From: Clostridium sp. CAG:440 | Lineage (GTDB): Bacteria > Bacillota > Clostridia > TANB77 > CAG-508 | DNA: 10,197 nt | Direction: 5' to 3' | NCBI GenBank assembly: GCA_000437215.1 | Contig: FR898631.1 | Location: 1-10,197, forward strand | Shown here: piece by piece, positions 1-5,991 of the stretch | How the letters are laid out: every line of letters starts with the position of its first letter | Position numbering within the stretch: the stretch's first letter is position 1 | The notes under the pieces: model-generated | Database searches by the model: none | What the model was told of the DNA's origin: nothing | The model's input: only the letters and a program-made list of their open reading frames with translations | Position numbers and translations under genes: made by a program

Positions 1-1
1 A

Positions 2-319
2 AGTATGATATGGGGAAGTCAATGGGATGCGATGCTAAGATGGATGAAAAATAATGATATAGATGTTACAGGTCTTATTCCAAAAGATTATAATCAAACA
101 AGAATAACAGGAGGGGCTAATAAAGATAAGTTAAATAATGTTTATGATTTATTAGGAAATAGTATAGAATTTACACAAGAGGCATATACCACTACTTATC
201 GAACTTTAAGAGGAGGGCATTATCTATTTAACAGTGTGCCGAGCTATCGTTCTAATAATTGTTTTCCGACAGATACTTTTTTTGTCATTGGCAGTAGACT
301 TACTCTTTATGTAAAATAG
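2..319 (+). CDS. C-terminal end of an FGE/SUMF-fold (sulfatase-modifying-factor-like) protein, 5' partial
   Basis: The frame is open at the left edge and ends at TAG 317-319, so only about the last 105 residues are present; the ATG at position 5 is probably internal. The order of motifs fits the C-terminal half of the formylglycine-generating-enzyme-like fold: a W-rich segment (WGSQWDAMLRWM), then VYDLLGNSIEFTQEA, matching the family pattern 'D-x-x-GN-x-x-E-W/F-T', then RTLRGGHY, matching 'R-V-x-RGG', then a late Arg and a closing GSRLTLY, matching 'GFR'. In this family the fold is used by true FGE enzymes but also by many non-catalytic surface or ligand-binding proteins. I see no paired Cys active site here (a single Cys, at NNCFP), so a non-enzymatic role is more likely. 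The gene uses CGA once and CGT once for Arg and contains no CGG. A strong terminator follows about 50 bases after the stop. Confidence 0.65.
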   Translation, partial: SMIWGSQWDAMLRWMKNNDIDVTGLIPKDYNQTRITGGANKDKLNNVYDLLGNSIEFTQEAYTTTYRTLRGGHYLFNSVPSYRSNNCFPTDTFFVIGSRLTLYVK

Positions 320-371
320 TATTGGAATTTTAAATGATTGTAAGGAATCTGGAAAATAAAACTTGATTTTT

Positions 372-410
372 AACTGTGTAATTCAAATCTTTTAGAATTA
401 CACAGTTTTT
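372..410 (+). terminator. Rho-independent terminator after the FGE-fold gene
   Basis: A perfect 13-bp inverted repeat (AACTGTGTAATTC at 372-384, GAATTACACAGTT at 395-407) with a 10-base loop runs straight into a T tract (406-410). It separates the partial FGE-fold gene from the glycosyltransferase. Confidence 0.9.
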
Positions 411-483
411 ATGTATAAAATCAAATGCCAAATTGGAATAAATTAGTTGTATTAGAAAAAAATAAAAAAATTTGTCAAAACCA

Positions 484-519
484 TTTACATTTTGTAAAAA
501 CTTGTATAAAATGTATAAG
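484..519 (+). promoter_or_regulatory. Candidate sigma-A promoter of the glycosyltransferase gene
   Basis: TTTACA at 484-489 lies 15 bases before TATAAA at 505-510. An overlapping alternative is TTGTAA at 492-497, 16 bases before TATAAG at 514-519. Either would start transcription about 35-45 bases before the ATG at 562. The AT-rich background makes chance matches likely, so confidence is limited. Confidence 0.4.
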
Positions 520-561
520 AAAAAAACCAAAGAAAAACAGTCAAAAGAAAGGGGCATATCA

Positions 562-1854
562 ATGAAAATATTGATGTTAACGTGGGAATACCCACCAAGA
601 GTAGTAGGAGGAATAGCAAGAGTAGTACATGACTTATCAAAAACTTTAATAAAAGATGGACATGAGGTTACAGTTGTAACATATAAAGAAGGAGATGCTC
701 CATATTTTGAAGACGATAAAGGGGTAAAAGTATATAGAGTAGACAATTATATGATAAACCCAAACAACTTTATAGACTGGATAATGCAAATGAACTTTAA
801 TATGGTTGCAAAAGCAAACGAAATAATTGCCAAAGAAGGAAATTTTGATGTAATACATGCACATGACTGGCTTGTAGCATATGCGGCAAAAACATTAAAA
901 AATTCATACAATATTCCAATCGTTTCAACAATACATGCAACAGAATCTGGAAGAAACAGTGGTATACATGATGAAACACAAAGATACATAAATGACACTG
1001 AATGGATGTTAACATATGAGTCATCAGAAGTAATAGTAAATAGCAATTATATGAAAGGCGAATTACAAAGACTATTTGGTTTACCATACGAAAAAATAAA
1101 TGTTGTACCAAATGGAGTAAATTTAAATTTATTTAATGGAATAGAAAGAGACTATACATTCAGAAGAAAATTTGCAATGGACAATGAAAAAATAATATTG
1201 TTTATTGGAAGATTAGTATATGAAAAAGGTGTTCAACATTTAATAGCAGCAATGCCAAAAATATTAGAGGGGTATCATGATACAAAACTAGTAATAGCTG
1301 GAAAAGGTGGAATGATAGACGAATTAAAAGCACAAGTAGAAGCACTTGGAATATCACAAAAAGTTTACTTTGCAGGATATTTAGGTGGAAAAGATGTACA
1401 AAAAATGTACAAAGCAGCAGATATATCAGTATTCCCAAGTACATATGAGCCATTTGGAATAGTTGCATTAGAAGCAATGCTTTCTGAAAATCCAGTAGTT
1501 GTTTCAGATATAGGAGGATTAAACGAAATAGTTCAACATAAAGAAAATGGAATGAAAAGCTATGCTGGAAATCCAAATTCAATTGCAGATTCAATATTAG
1601 AATTATTATATGATCATAAACTATGTTCAGAAATTACAAAAAAAGCAAAAAATAAAGTTAGAAATGAATATAACTGGAGCAAAATTGCACAAGACACACA
1701 CTTTACATATCAAAAAGCAATTTGCCAATCAATGGCTGAAAAACAAAAAAGAGAAATTGAACAAGAAAGAGCTAAAAAGGCTAAAAAAGCTAAAGGAACA
1801 GAAAATGAAATTACAAACTTACTTAGCTTCAAGAAAAGACATGCATACGCATAA
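562..1854 (+). CDS. GT4-family glycosyltransferase (glycogen-synthase-like GT-B fold)
   Basis: A 430-residue retaining glycosyltransferase with two Rossmann domains (GT-B). The N-terminal domain opens with MKILMLTWEYPPRVVGGIA, where the P-P-x-x-x-GG loop (residues 11-17) is typical of GT4/GT5 acceptor-side loops. HAHDW (99-103) follows. The C-terminal donor domain has the linker IGRLVYEKG (215-223), VIAGKGG (244-250) and the family E-x7-E motif E296-E304 in EPFGIVALE. The enzyme should transfer a sugar from a nucleotide-sugar donor; substrate cannot be read from sequence. An annotation as glycogen or starch synthase is possible, but the start lacks the classical GT5 KxGG form. I chose ATG 562 rather than the in-frame ATG 472 because GAAAGGGG (547-554) sits 7 bases before it and the family N-terminus begins at MKIL. 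The tail (about 391-412) is a Lys/Glu-rich charged helix outside the fold. The gene stands alone between terminators. Confidence 0.9.
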   Translation: MKILMLTWEYPPRVVGGIARVVHDLSKTLIKDGHEVTVVTYKEGDAPYFEDDKGVKVYRVDNYMINPNNFIDWIMQMNFNMVAKANEIIAKEGNFDVIHAHDWLVAYAAKTLKNSYNIPIVSTIHATESGRNSGIHDETQRYINDTEWMLTYESSEVIVNSNYMKGELQRLFGLPYEKINVVPNGVNLNLFNGIERDYTFRRKFAMDNEKIILFIGRLVYEKGVQHLIAAMPKILEGYHDTKLVIAGKGGMIDELKAQVEALGISQKVYFAGYLGGKDVQKMYKAADISVFPSTYEPFGIVALEAMLSENPVVVSDIGGLNEIVQHKENGMKSYAGNPNSIADSILELLYDHKLCSEITKKAKNKVRNEYNWSKIAQDTHFTYQKAICQSMAEKQKREIEQERAKKAKKAKGTENEITNLLSFKKRHAYA

Positions 1855-1857
1855 TTT

Positions 1858-1890
1858 AAAGGGAATAGGTAATGCCTTTTCCCTTTTTTT
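1858..1890 (+). terminator. Rho-independent terminator of the glycosyltransferase gene
   Basis: AAAGGGAA (1858-1865) pairs with TTCCCTTT (1879-1886). One T-T mismatch leads to an inner AGG/CCT helix (1867-1869 with 1875-1877) with a 5-base loop. A T run to 1890 completes it, four bases after the stop codon. Confidence 0.9.
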
Positions 1891-1949
1891 ATAAAATAAA
1901 AAAATATAAATAGATTACTATTTTCTACAAATTTAGCAAAAAATAAGTG

Positions 1950-1955
1950 TATAAT
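1950..1955 (+). promoter_or_regulatory. Candidate -10 element for the era-yqzL-recO cluster
   Basis: A perfect TATAAT lies 22 bases before the era ATG, just after the upstream terminator. No good -35 is visible at 16-18 bases (TACAAA at 1926-1931 is the best, with 18-base spacing), so this is a partial promoter call. Confidence 0.5.
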
Positions 1956-1977
1956 ATAAAAAGAAAGGAAATAAAAA

Positions 1978-2880
1978 ATGGCAGAATTTAAATCAGGATT
2001 TGTTACATTAATAGGAAGAACAAATGTAGGAAAATCAACTCTTATAAATTTATTAGTTGGGGAAAAAGTCGCAGCAATAGCAAACAAAGTACAAACAACA
2101 AGAACTGCAATAAGAGGAATAGTAAATAGAGAAAATTCACAAATTGTTTTTATAGACACACCAGGAATACATAAACCAAAAACAAAGTTAAATGAAACAA
2201 TGGTAGAAACATCTTTTGCAAGTATTCCAGATGCAGATGTAGTATTGTTTTTAATTGAGGCAACAAGTGATGAAATTGGAAGAGGAGACAGAATAATTTT
2301 AGAAAAGATAAAAGAAGCCAAAAGAAAAACAATATTAATAATAAACAAAATAGATTTAGTAAAAAGAGAGAAATTGTTAAATTTAATAGATATATATAGT
2401 AAAGAATATAACTTTGAAGCTGTAATACCAATATCTGCAACAAATAGTAAATATAAATCAATAATTTTAGATGAAATAGAAAAACACTTAAAAGTCGGAC
2501 CTGCATATTATGATATAGAAGAGTATACAGACCAAACAATGAGACAACTTGCAGAAGAAACAATAAGGGAAAAAGCACTAAAACTTTTAGACCAAGAAGT
2601 GCCACATGGAATTTATGTGGAAGTAGAAAAAATGCAATCAAGAAAGAATAAGCAAAATGAAGATATATATGATATAGAAGCTACAATATATTGTTTAAGA
2701 AATTCACATAAAGGAATTATAATTGGAAAAAATGGAGATATGTTAAAAAGGATTGGAAGAAGTGCAAGAATTGACATGGAAAGAAATTTTGGTGTGAAGG
2801 TTAATTTAAAAACGTGGGTTAAAGTAAAGGAAGATTGGCAAGAAAATGATTCAATTGTTAATAAATTTAAATTAAAATAA
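1978..2880 (+). CDS. era: GTPase Era (16S rRNA-binding ribosome assembly GTPase)
   Basis: A 300-residue, full-length Era. It binds and hydrolyses GTP and, by family knowledge, assists maturation of the 30S subunit by binding the 3' end of 16S rRNA. GTPase motifs occur in order: G1 GRTNVGKS (13-20), G3 DTPG (60-63), G4 NKID (123-126) and G5 SAT (153-155). The C-terminal KH RNA-binding domain is present with its G-x-x-G loop in IIGKNGDMLKRIG (248-260). ATG 1978 is preceded by AGAAAGGAAAT at normal spacing. The gene heads a cluster with yqzL and recO, an order seen in many Firmicutes. A CGGA tetranucleotide at the KVGPAYY segment is out of frame (gtc gga), and the gene is uninterrupted there; this is a useful control for the CGG recoding described below. 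Confidence 0.97.
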   Translation: MAEFKSGFVTLIGRTNVGKSTLINLLVGEKVAAIANKVQTTRTAIRGIVNRENSQIVFIDTPGIHKPKTKLNETMVETSFASIPDADVVLFLIEATSDEIGRGDRIILEKIKEAKRKTILIINKIDLVKREKLLNLIDIYSKEYNFEAVIPISATNSKYKSIILDEIEKHLKVGPAYYDIEEYTDQTMRQLAEETIREKALKLLDQEVPHGIYVEVEKMQSRKNKQNEDIYDIEATIYCLRNSHKGIIIGKNGDMLKRIGRSARIDMERNFGVKVNLKTWVKVKEDWQENDSIVNKFKLK

Positions 2881-2947
2881 GTATAAATTTTTTTAAAAAG
2901 CAAAAGATAATTAAAGGTAATACTTTAAATTTAAGGAGATGACGCTT

Positions 2948-3112
2948 ATGATAAAGAAAATAGCATGGGAGACATTTAAAAATACTGGAGATATAGATAC
3001 CTTTTTAGAGTTTAAACAAATAGAAAATATAGAAAATAATATAAAAGAAATTCAAAATATAACAAATATGAATTTAAAAAATAAGAATAATGAAATTGGT
3101 AAAAATTTATAA
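2948..3112 (+). CDS. yqzL: YqzL-like small protein between era and recO
   Basis: A 54-residue protein with a strong ribosome binding site: AAGGAG at 2933-2938, 9 bases before ATG 2948. The N-terminal half, IAWETFKNTGDIDTFLEFKQ, matches the short YqzL family pattern 'W-x-x-F-x-x-TG-x-I-x-x-Y/F-L-x-x-K'. Family members of about 45-55 residues sit between era and recO in Bacillus and Clostridia; their function is not established. The second half is an Asn/Lys/Ile-rich tail with no recognisable fold. Position, ribosome binding site and motif all support a real gene in spite of its size. It lies 28 bases before recO, in the same direction and probably on the same transcript. It contains no CGG codon. 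Confidence 0.85.
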   Translation: MIKKIAWETFKNTGDIDTFLEFKQIENIENNIKEIQNITNMNLKNKNNEIGKNL

Positions 3113-3140
3113 AAGATATTAGCAAAAAGGATGTAAAAAA

Positions 3141-3870
3141 ATGTCAAGTACAAAAGTAAATGGAATAATACTTTCAGAAAATAATTTGGGCGATTTTGAT
3201 AAAATGCTTACAATGTTAACACCTGGGCTTCGGAAAAATATCTTGTGTTGCCAAAGGGGCAAGAAGGCCCAAAAGTGCTCTTCTTGCCGGAACACAGGTG
3301 TTTTGCTTTGGAGAATACCTAATGTATAAAGGATCAAGTACATATCATATAAATTCGTGTGAAACAATAGAGATGTTTTACAATATAAGAACAGATTTAG
3401 ATAAATTAAAATATGCAATACACATAAATAAAATTGTTCAAGATGTAACCCAGGAAAATCAAAATTGCTATAAAATATTACAATTATTATTAAATACATT
3501 ATATGTAATTTCACAAACACAAAAAAACTTAGACTTTGTTTTAAGTGTTTTTAAATTGCGTTTATTATGCATTTTAGGATTTACACCTAGAATAAAAAAA
3601 TGCACAAATTGCCAAGAAGAAAATAATTTATATTATTTTAGTTTAAAAGATAATGGTTTTAAATGTGAGGAATGTAGCAGGCAAGATAAATCAGCAATAC
3701 AAATGAACGAAAGTACTAAAAATGCTATTATATATACAGTTGTTTGTCCTCCAAAAAAACTATATTCTTTTGATATAAAAGACCAAAGTTTAGAAGAATT
3801 TAAACTGATTGTAAAATTATATTTTAATGAAAAATTAGAAAAAGAATATAAGTTAGAAGAATTATTTTAA
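3141..3870 (+). CDS. recO: RecO, DNA repair protein, requiring a +1 frameshift at an in-frame CGG
   Basis: Read continuously, the gene opens from ATG 3141 for 30 codons (ending ...MLTPGL), meets CGG at 3231-3233, and would stop early at 3327-3329. Skipping C3231 and reading GGA restores GKISCVAKGARRPKS, which is the conserved RecO N-terminal segment (family pattern Gki..vakGarr.kS), and then 212 residues to TAA 3870. The total is 242 residues, normal for Firmicutes RecO. The N-terminal OB-fold lies at about 1-80, followed by a helical region. A zinc-type Cys cluster, C154/C157 and C175/C178 (CTNC...CEEC), is intact. RecO loads RecA with RecR during recombinational repair. The ribosome binding site AAAGG (3126-3130) is modest. 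Everything downstream of the shift is intact, so I treat this as a functional gene decoded by recoding. A frameshifted pseudogene is the alternative. Confidence 0.88.
3218..3302 (+). other. GC-rich, structured segment around the recO shift site
   Basis: AACACCTG (3218-3225) and CAGGTGTT (3295-3302) form an 8-bp inverted repeat enclosing the CGG. Inside it GGCAAGAAG (3258-3266) pairs perfectly with CTTCTTGCC (3280-3288), and TGTT (3246-3249) can pair with AACA (3291-3294). By my count about half of the bases are G or C, against far fewer on either side. Part of this reflects the conserved Gly/Ala/Arg/Pro residues encoded here. Confidence 0.5.
3228..3234 (+). other. Putative +1 recoding site in recO: CTT-C-GGA
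   Basis: The zero frame reads ctt cgg aaa; the corrected reading is ctt (c) gga aaa, giving L-G-K. Skipping C3231 joins the two halves of RecO exactly at the conserved Gly of the G-K-I segment. The unshifted product would be only 62 residues. Confidence 0.75.
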
Positions 3871-3878
3871 AAATAATG

Positions 3879-3907
3879 TTGAAAAAAAATAAAATAACAT
3901 ATATAAT
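3879..3907 (+). promoter_or_regulatory. Sigma-A-type promoter of hpf
   Basis: TTGAAA (3879-3884) and a perfect TATAAT (3902-3907) are separated by exactly 17 bases, about 50 bases before the hpf ATG. This indicates that hpf is transcribed independently of recO. Confidence 0.75.
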
Positions 3908-3956
3908 AAACTTATAATCGTAAAATAAAACATAAAAGAAGAAGGGAGCGATTTTT

Positions 3957-4484
3957 ATGAAAATAAAAATAACAGGAAAGGAACTAAAGATAACAGAGGC
4001 TATTAATGATTACGTAGAAAGAAAATTAGAAAGAATTGATAAATATTTCGAAGAAGCAGAAGCAGAAGTTACACTAAAAACAGAAAAACAAGAGCAAATA
4101 GCAGAAATATATGTTCAAGCAAATGGAGAAAAATATAGAGCTGTAACAGAAGACAAAGACTTATATGCTTCAATTGATAAAGATATCGATATATTAGAAG
4201 GCCAAATTAGAAAATCAAAAACAAAAAAAGAAAAAATGATGAAAGATGCATCTATAAAAACAATGGAAGTAGCAGATAACAAAGAAACAGAAATAAAAGA
4301 TGAAATAATAAAAACATCATATTATGAAATAAAACCTATGTTACCTGAAGATGCAGTATTAAAGTTACAAGAAAAACCAACACATAACTTTTTAGCATTT
4401 ATAAATGTAGAAACAGGAAAGGTAAATGTAGTACATAAATTAAAAGATGGAAAAAATTATGGTTTAGTAGAACCAGAAGCTTAA
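3957..4484 (+). CDS. hpf: Long-form ribosome hibernation promoting factor HPF (RaiA/YvyD family)
   Basis: A 175-residue long-form HPF. The N-terminal S30AE domain (about 1-95) starts MKIKITGKELKITEAINDYV and binds the 30S decoding region. A charged linker (about 96-118) follows. The C-terminal dimerisation domain (about 119-175) has the family pattern K-P-M-x-x-E-D-A, THNFLAFIN, ETGKVNVVHKLKDG and YGLVEP. By family knowledge, long HPF pairs ribosomes into inactive 100S dimers in stationary phase, using this C-terminal domain. The ribosome binding site AAGGGAG (3942-3948) lies 8 bases before ATG 3957. The gene has its own promoter and ends at a hairpin shared with the convergent spore-protein gene. 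It has no in-frame CGG and is uninterrupted. Confidence 0.96.
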   Translation: MKIKITGKELKITEAINDYVERKLERIDKYFEEAEAEVTLKTEKQEQIAEIYVQANGEKYRAVTEDKDLYASIDKDIDILEGQIRKSKTKKEKMMKDASIKTMEVADNKETEIKDEIIKTSYYEIKPMLPEDAVLKLQEKPTHNFLAFINVETGKVNVVHKLKDGKNYGLVEPEA

Positions 4485-4500
4485 ATTAAAATAAAATATT

Positions 4501-4527
4501 AAAGGCAGGAAATCAAATCCTGCCTTT
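4501..4527. terminator. Hairpin terminator between convergent hpf and SASP genes
   Basis: A perfect 10-bp inverted repeat (AAAGGCAGGA at 4501-4510, TCCTGCCTTT at 4518-4527) with a 7-base loop lies 16 bases after the hpf stop. The T tract on the plus strand is short, and on the minus strand the following bases are T/A rich, so it may act in both directions. Confidence 0.75.
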
Positions 4528-4594
4528 ATGTATTTCATAAAAACAAAATTTAACTTTCTGCCTAAAAATAATGAAATTAGTACATTAGTAGAAA

Positions 4595-4792
4595 CTATTT
4601 CATGTTGTTTTCAGCTTGTTGTATCATTTTTCTAACCATGTTACCACCTATTTTACCAGCATCTTTAGCTGAAATGTCTCCATTATATCCGTCTTTTAAA
4701 TTAACACCAACTTCACTAGCTACTTCGTATTTGAATTTATCTAAAGCTGTCATAGCTTCTGGAACTAATTTTTTATTTGAATTGTTAGCCAT
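4595..4792 (-). CDS. Alpha/beta-type small acid-soluble spore protein (SASP)
   Basis: A 65-residue protein starting MANNSNKKLVPEAMTALDKF. It carries the SASP signature KYEVASEVGV (pattern K-x-E-[IV]-A-x-[DE]-[hydrophobic]-G-[hydrophobic]), which includes the site cut by the germination protease GPR. The second family motif is near the C-terminus: NGDISAKDAGKIGGNMVRKMI. By family knowledge these proteins coat spore DNA, protect it from UV and heat, and are degraded at germination. ATG at 4792 (minus strand) is preferred over the in-frame ATG at 4822 because a perfect AGGAGGTG lies at 4801-4808, 8 bases upstream of it. SASP genes are normally driven by sigma-G in the forespore; I could not identify a convincing sigma-G promoter here. 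This gene is the best evidence in the window that the organism makes endospores. A CGGA in the K-D-G-Y segment is out of frame (gac gga) and the gene is intact. Confidence 0.95.
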   Translation of the reverse strand: MANNSNKKLVPEAMTALDKFKYEVASEVGVNLKDGYNGDISAKDAGKIGGNMVRKMIQQAENNMK

Positions 4793-4903
4793 TGTTTTTT
4801 CACCTCCTGCTAAATTTAACATCTATAGAAAAAACTATTGCTTTTTCTAATACTATCATTTGCAAAAAAAGAAAAAATAAACAGGAAATTTTTAGAAAAA
4901 ATG

Positions 4904-4932
4904 TTGCAAATAAAAATAATTAAATATATAAT
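4904..4932 (+). promoter_or_regulatory. Sigma-A-type promoter of the HAD phosphatase gene
   Basis: TTGCAA (4904-4909) and a perfect TATAAT (4927-4932) are spaced by 17 bases. The -10 ends 33 bases before the chosen ATG 4966, which would place an in-frame start at 4939 too close to the transcription start. Confidence 0.75.
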
Positions 4933-4965
4933 TTTAAAATGAAAAAATTAAAAAAGGAGAGACTT

Positions 4966-5838
4966 ATGTATAAACTAGTAGCAATAGACTTAGATGGAAC
5001 AATGCTAAACAGTTATGGCATTGTTACGCAAAACACTAAAAATATAATAAAAGAAAATATAAAAAAAGGAACCAAAATAATAATTGCGTCAGGAAGGACA
5101 ATTTCTTCTATAAAACCAATAGCAGAAGAAATTGGAAATAATGATTATTTTATTGCAGGAAATGGTTCTTTAATTTATGATGCCCAAAAAGAAGAAATAA
5201 TATATGACAAATTTATTCCAAAAGAGAAAATGCTAGAAATTATAAATATATGTGATGCAAACAGCATTTTTTATACTGTATATACAGATAAAGAAATAAT
5301 AACAGAAAAATTAAAATATAATGTTTTATATTATTACAATGAAAATAAGAAAAAAGAAGAAGAAAAAAGGACAAACATAAAAATTGTAGACAATATAAAA
5401 AAATATATAGAAAATCAAGAAGATGATAAATATTTAAAAATAATGATTTGTGACGAAAGTAAACTTGTTTTTAATTCTATAATTAAAAAAATGAAAGACA
5501 TAAAAAATATTGAGGTTTTAGAAGTAGGTCATATGTCAAGAAAAATAATAAAACAAGGAACTGAGGAGGTTCCAATAGAATATTATTATACCGAAATTAC
5601 ACTAGAAGATGTAGACAAATGGAATGCTATAAAATATTTAATTGAAAAATTAAATATAAAAAAAGAAGAGGTAATAGCTATTGGGGATAACGTAAATGAC
5701 AAAAAGATGGTAGAAAACGCAGGACTTGGCATTGCTATGGGAGGAAGTACACCAAACTTAACAAGTGTTGCAGATTTTATTACTAAAACAAGCGATGAAG
5801 ATGGCGTTGCATATGCTTTAAATAAATTTTTAAATTGA
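4966..5838 (+). CDS. Cof-type HAD-IIB phosphatase
   Basis: A 290-residue hydrolase of the haloacid dehalogenase superfamily, Cof/YkrA-like. Motif I is DLDGT with nucleophile D8 and acid/base D10. Motif II is S42 in ASGR. Motif III is Lys218 in EDVDKWNAIKYL. Motif IV is GDNVND with D241 and D245 coordinating Mg. The region between motifs II and III (about 75-205) is the large type IIB cap domain, with a Lys/Glu-rich stretch (about 125-136). Members hydrolyse sugar phosphates, pyridoxal phosphate, flavin phosphates or similar small phosphates; the substrate cannot be inferred. ATG 4966 is preferred over ATG 4939 because AAAAAGGAGAG (4951-4961) lies just before it and the family N-terminus begins MYKLVAIDLDGT. 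The gene is divergent from the SASP gene and separated by 153 bases from the pilus-type operon. No clear terminator follows it. Confidence 0.93.
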   Translation: MYKLVAIDLDGTMLNSYGIVTQNTKNIIKENIKKGTKIIIASGRTISSIKPIAEEIGNNDYFIAGNGSLIYDAQKEEIIYDKFIPKEKMLEIINICDANSIFYTVYTDKEIITEKLKYNVLYYYNENKKKEEEKRTNIKIVDNIKKYIENQEDDKYLKIMICDESKLVFNSIIKKMKDIKNIEVLEVGHMSRKIIKQGTEEVPIEYYYTEITLEDVDKWNAIKYLIEKLNIKKEEVIAIGDNVNDKKMVENAGLGIAMGGSTPNLTSVADFITKTSDEDGVAYALNKFLN

Positions 5839-5840
5839 AT

Positions 5841-5873
5841 ATTACAAAAATATTACAAACCCATTACAAAAAT
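5841..5873. repeat. Three tandem 11-bp repeats upstream of the pilus-type operon
   Basis: ATTACAAAAAT (5841-5851), ATTACAAACCC (5852-5862) and ATTACAAAAAT (5863-5873) are consecutive. The first eight bases are identical in all three and the outer copies are identical throughout. The next bases continue as a weak fourth copy (ATTAAATTTAA). The 11-bp period is close to a DNA helical turn, so the copies would face the same side of the helix. Confidence 0.7.
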
Positions 5874-5915
5874 ATTAAATTTAAATTATACATATATAAA
5901 TAATTGATTTTAATA

Positions 5916-5944
5916 TTGCTTTGAGTTAAAATAAAATAGATAAT
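5916..5944 (+). promoter_or_regulatory. Candidate promoter of the pilus-type operon
   Basis: TTGCTT (5916-5921) and GATAAT (5939-5944) have 17-base spacing, about 48 bases before the first ATG of the operon. The -35 matches at only three positions, and the whole 5839-5991 gap is AT-rich, so this is tentative. Apart from this and the 11-bp repeats I see nothing else in the gap. Confidence 0.4.
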
Positions 5945-5991
5945 ATTTGTAAAAAAATATACAAAAATAAATATTAAGGGAGGAATTTGTC

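Noticed and set aside
797..1594. Long open frames on the minus strand across the glycosyltransferase gene
   Set aside because: They are low-complexity Leu/Phe/Ile-rich translations antisense to a well-conserved gene, without ribosome binding sites or recognisable domains.
2150..2641. Long minus-strand open frame inside era
   Set aside because: It is antisense to a clear Era protein and its translation is a Leu/Phe-rich string typical of A-rich coding sequence read backwards.
3141..3870. recO as an ordinary frameshifted pseudogene
   Set aside because: The protein is intact on both sides, and the same CGGA event occurs in two other genes that are otherwise complete. A shared rule explains all three better than three independent decays.
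4811..4900. Sigma-G promoter upstream of the SASP gene
   Set aside because: GCAAA on the minus strand resembles a -35, but no CATNNTA-like -10 lies at the right spacing, so I could not support a specific site.
5839..5880. Terminator after the HAD phosphatase gene
   Set aside because: Only AATATT-type AT palindromes are present, with no G/C stem and no T tract, so no terminator is called.
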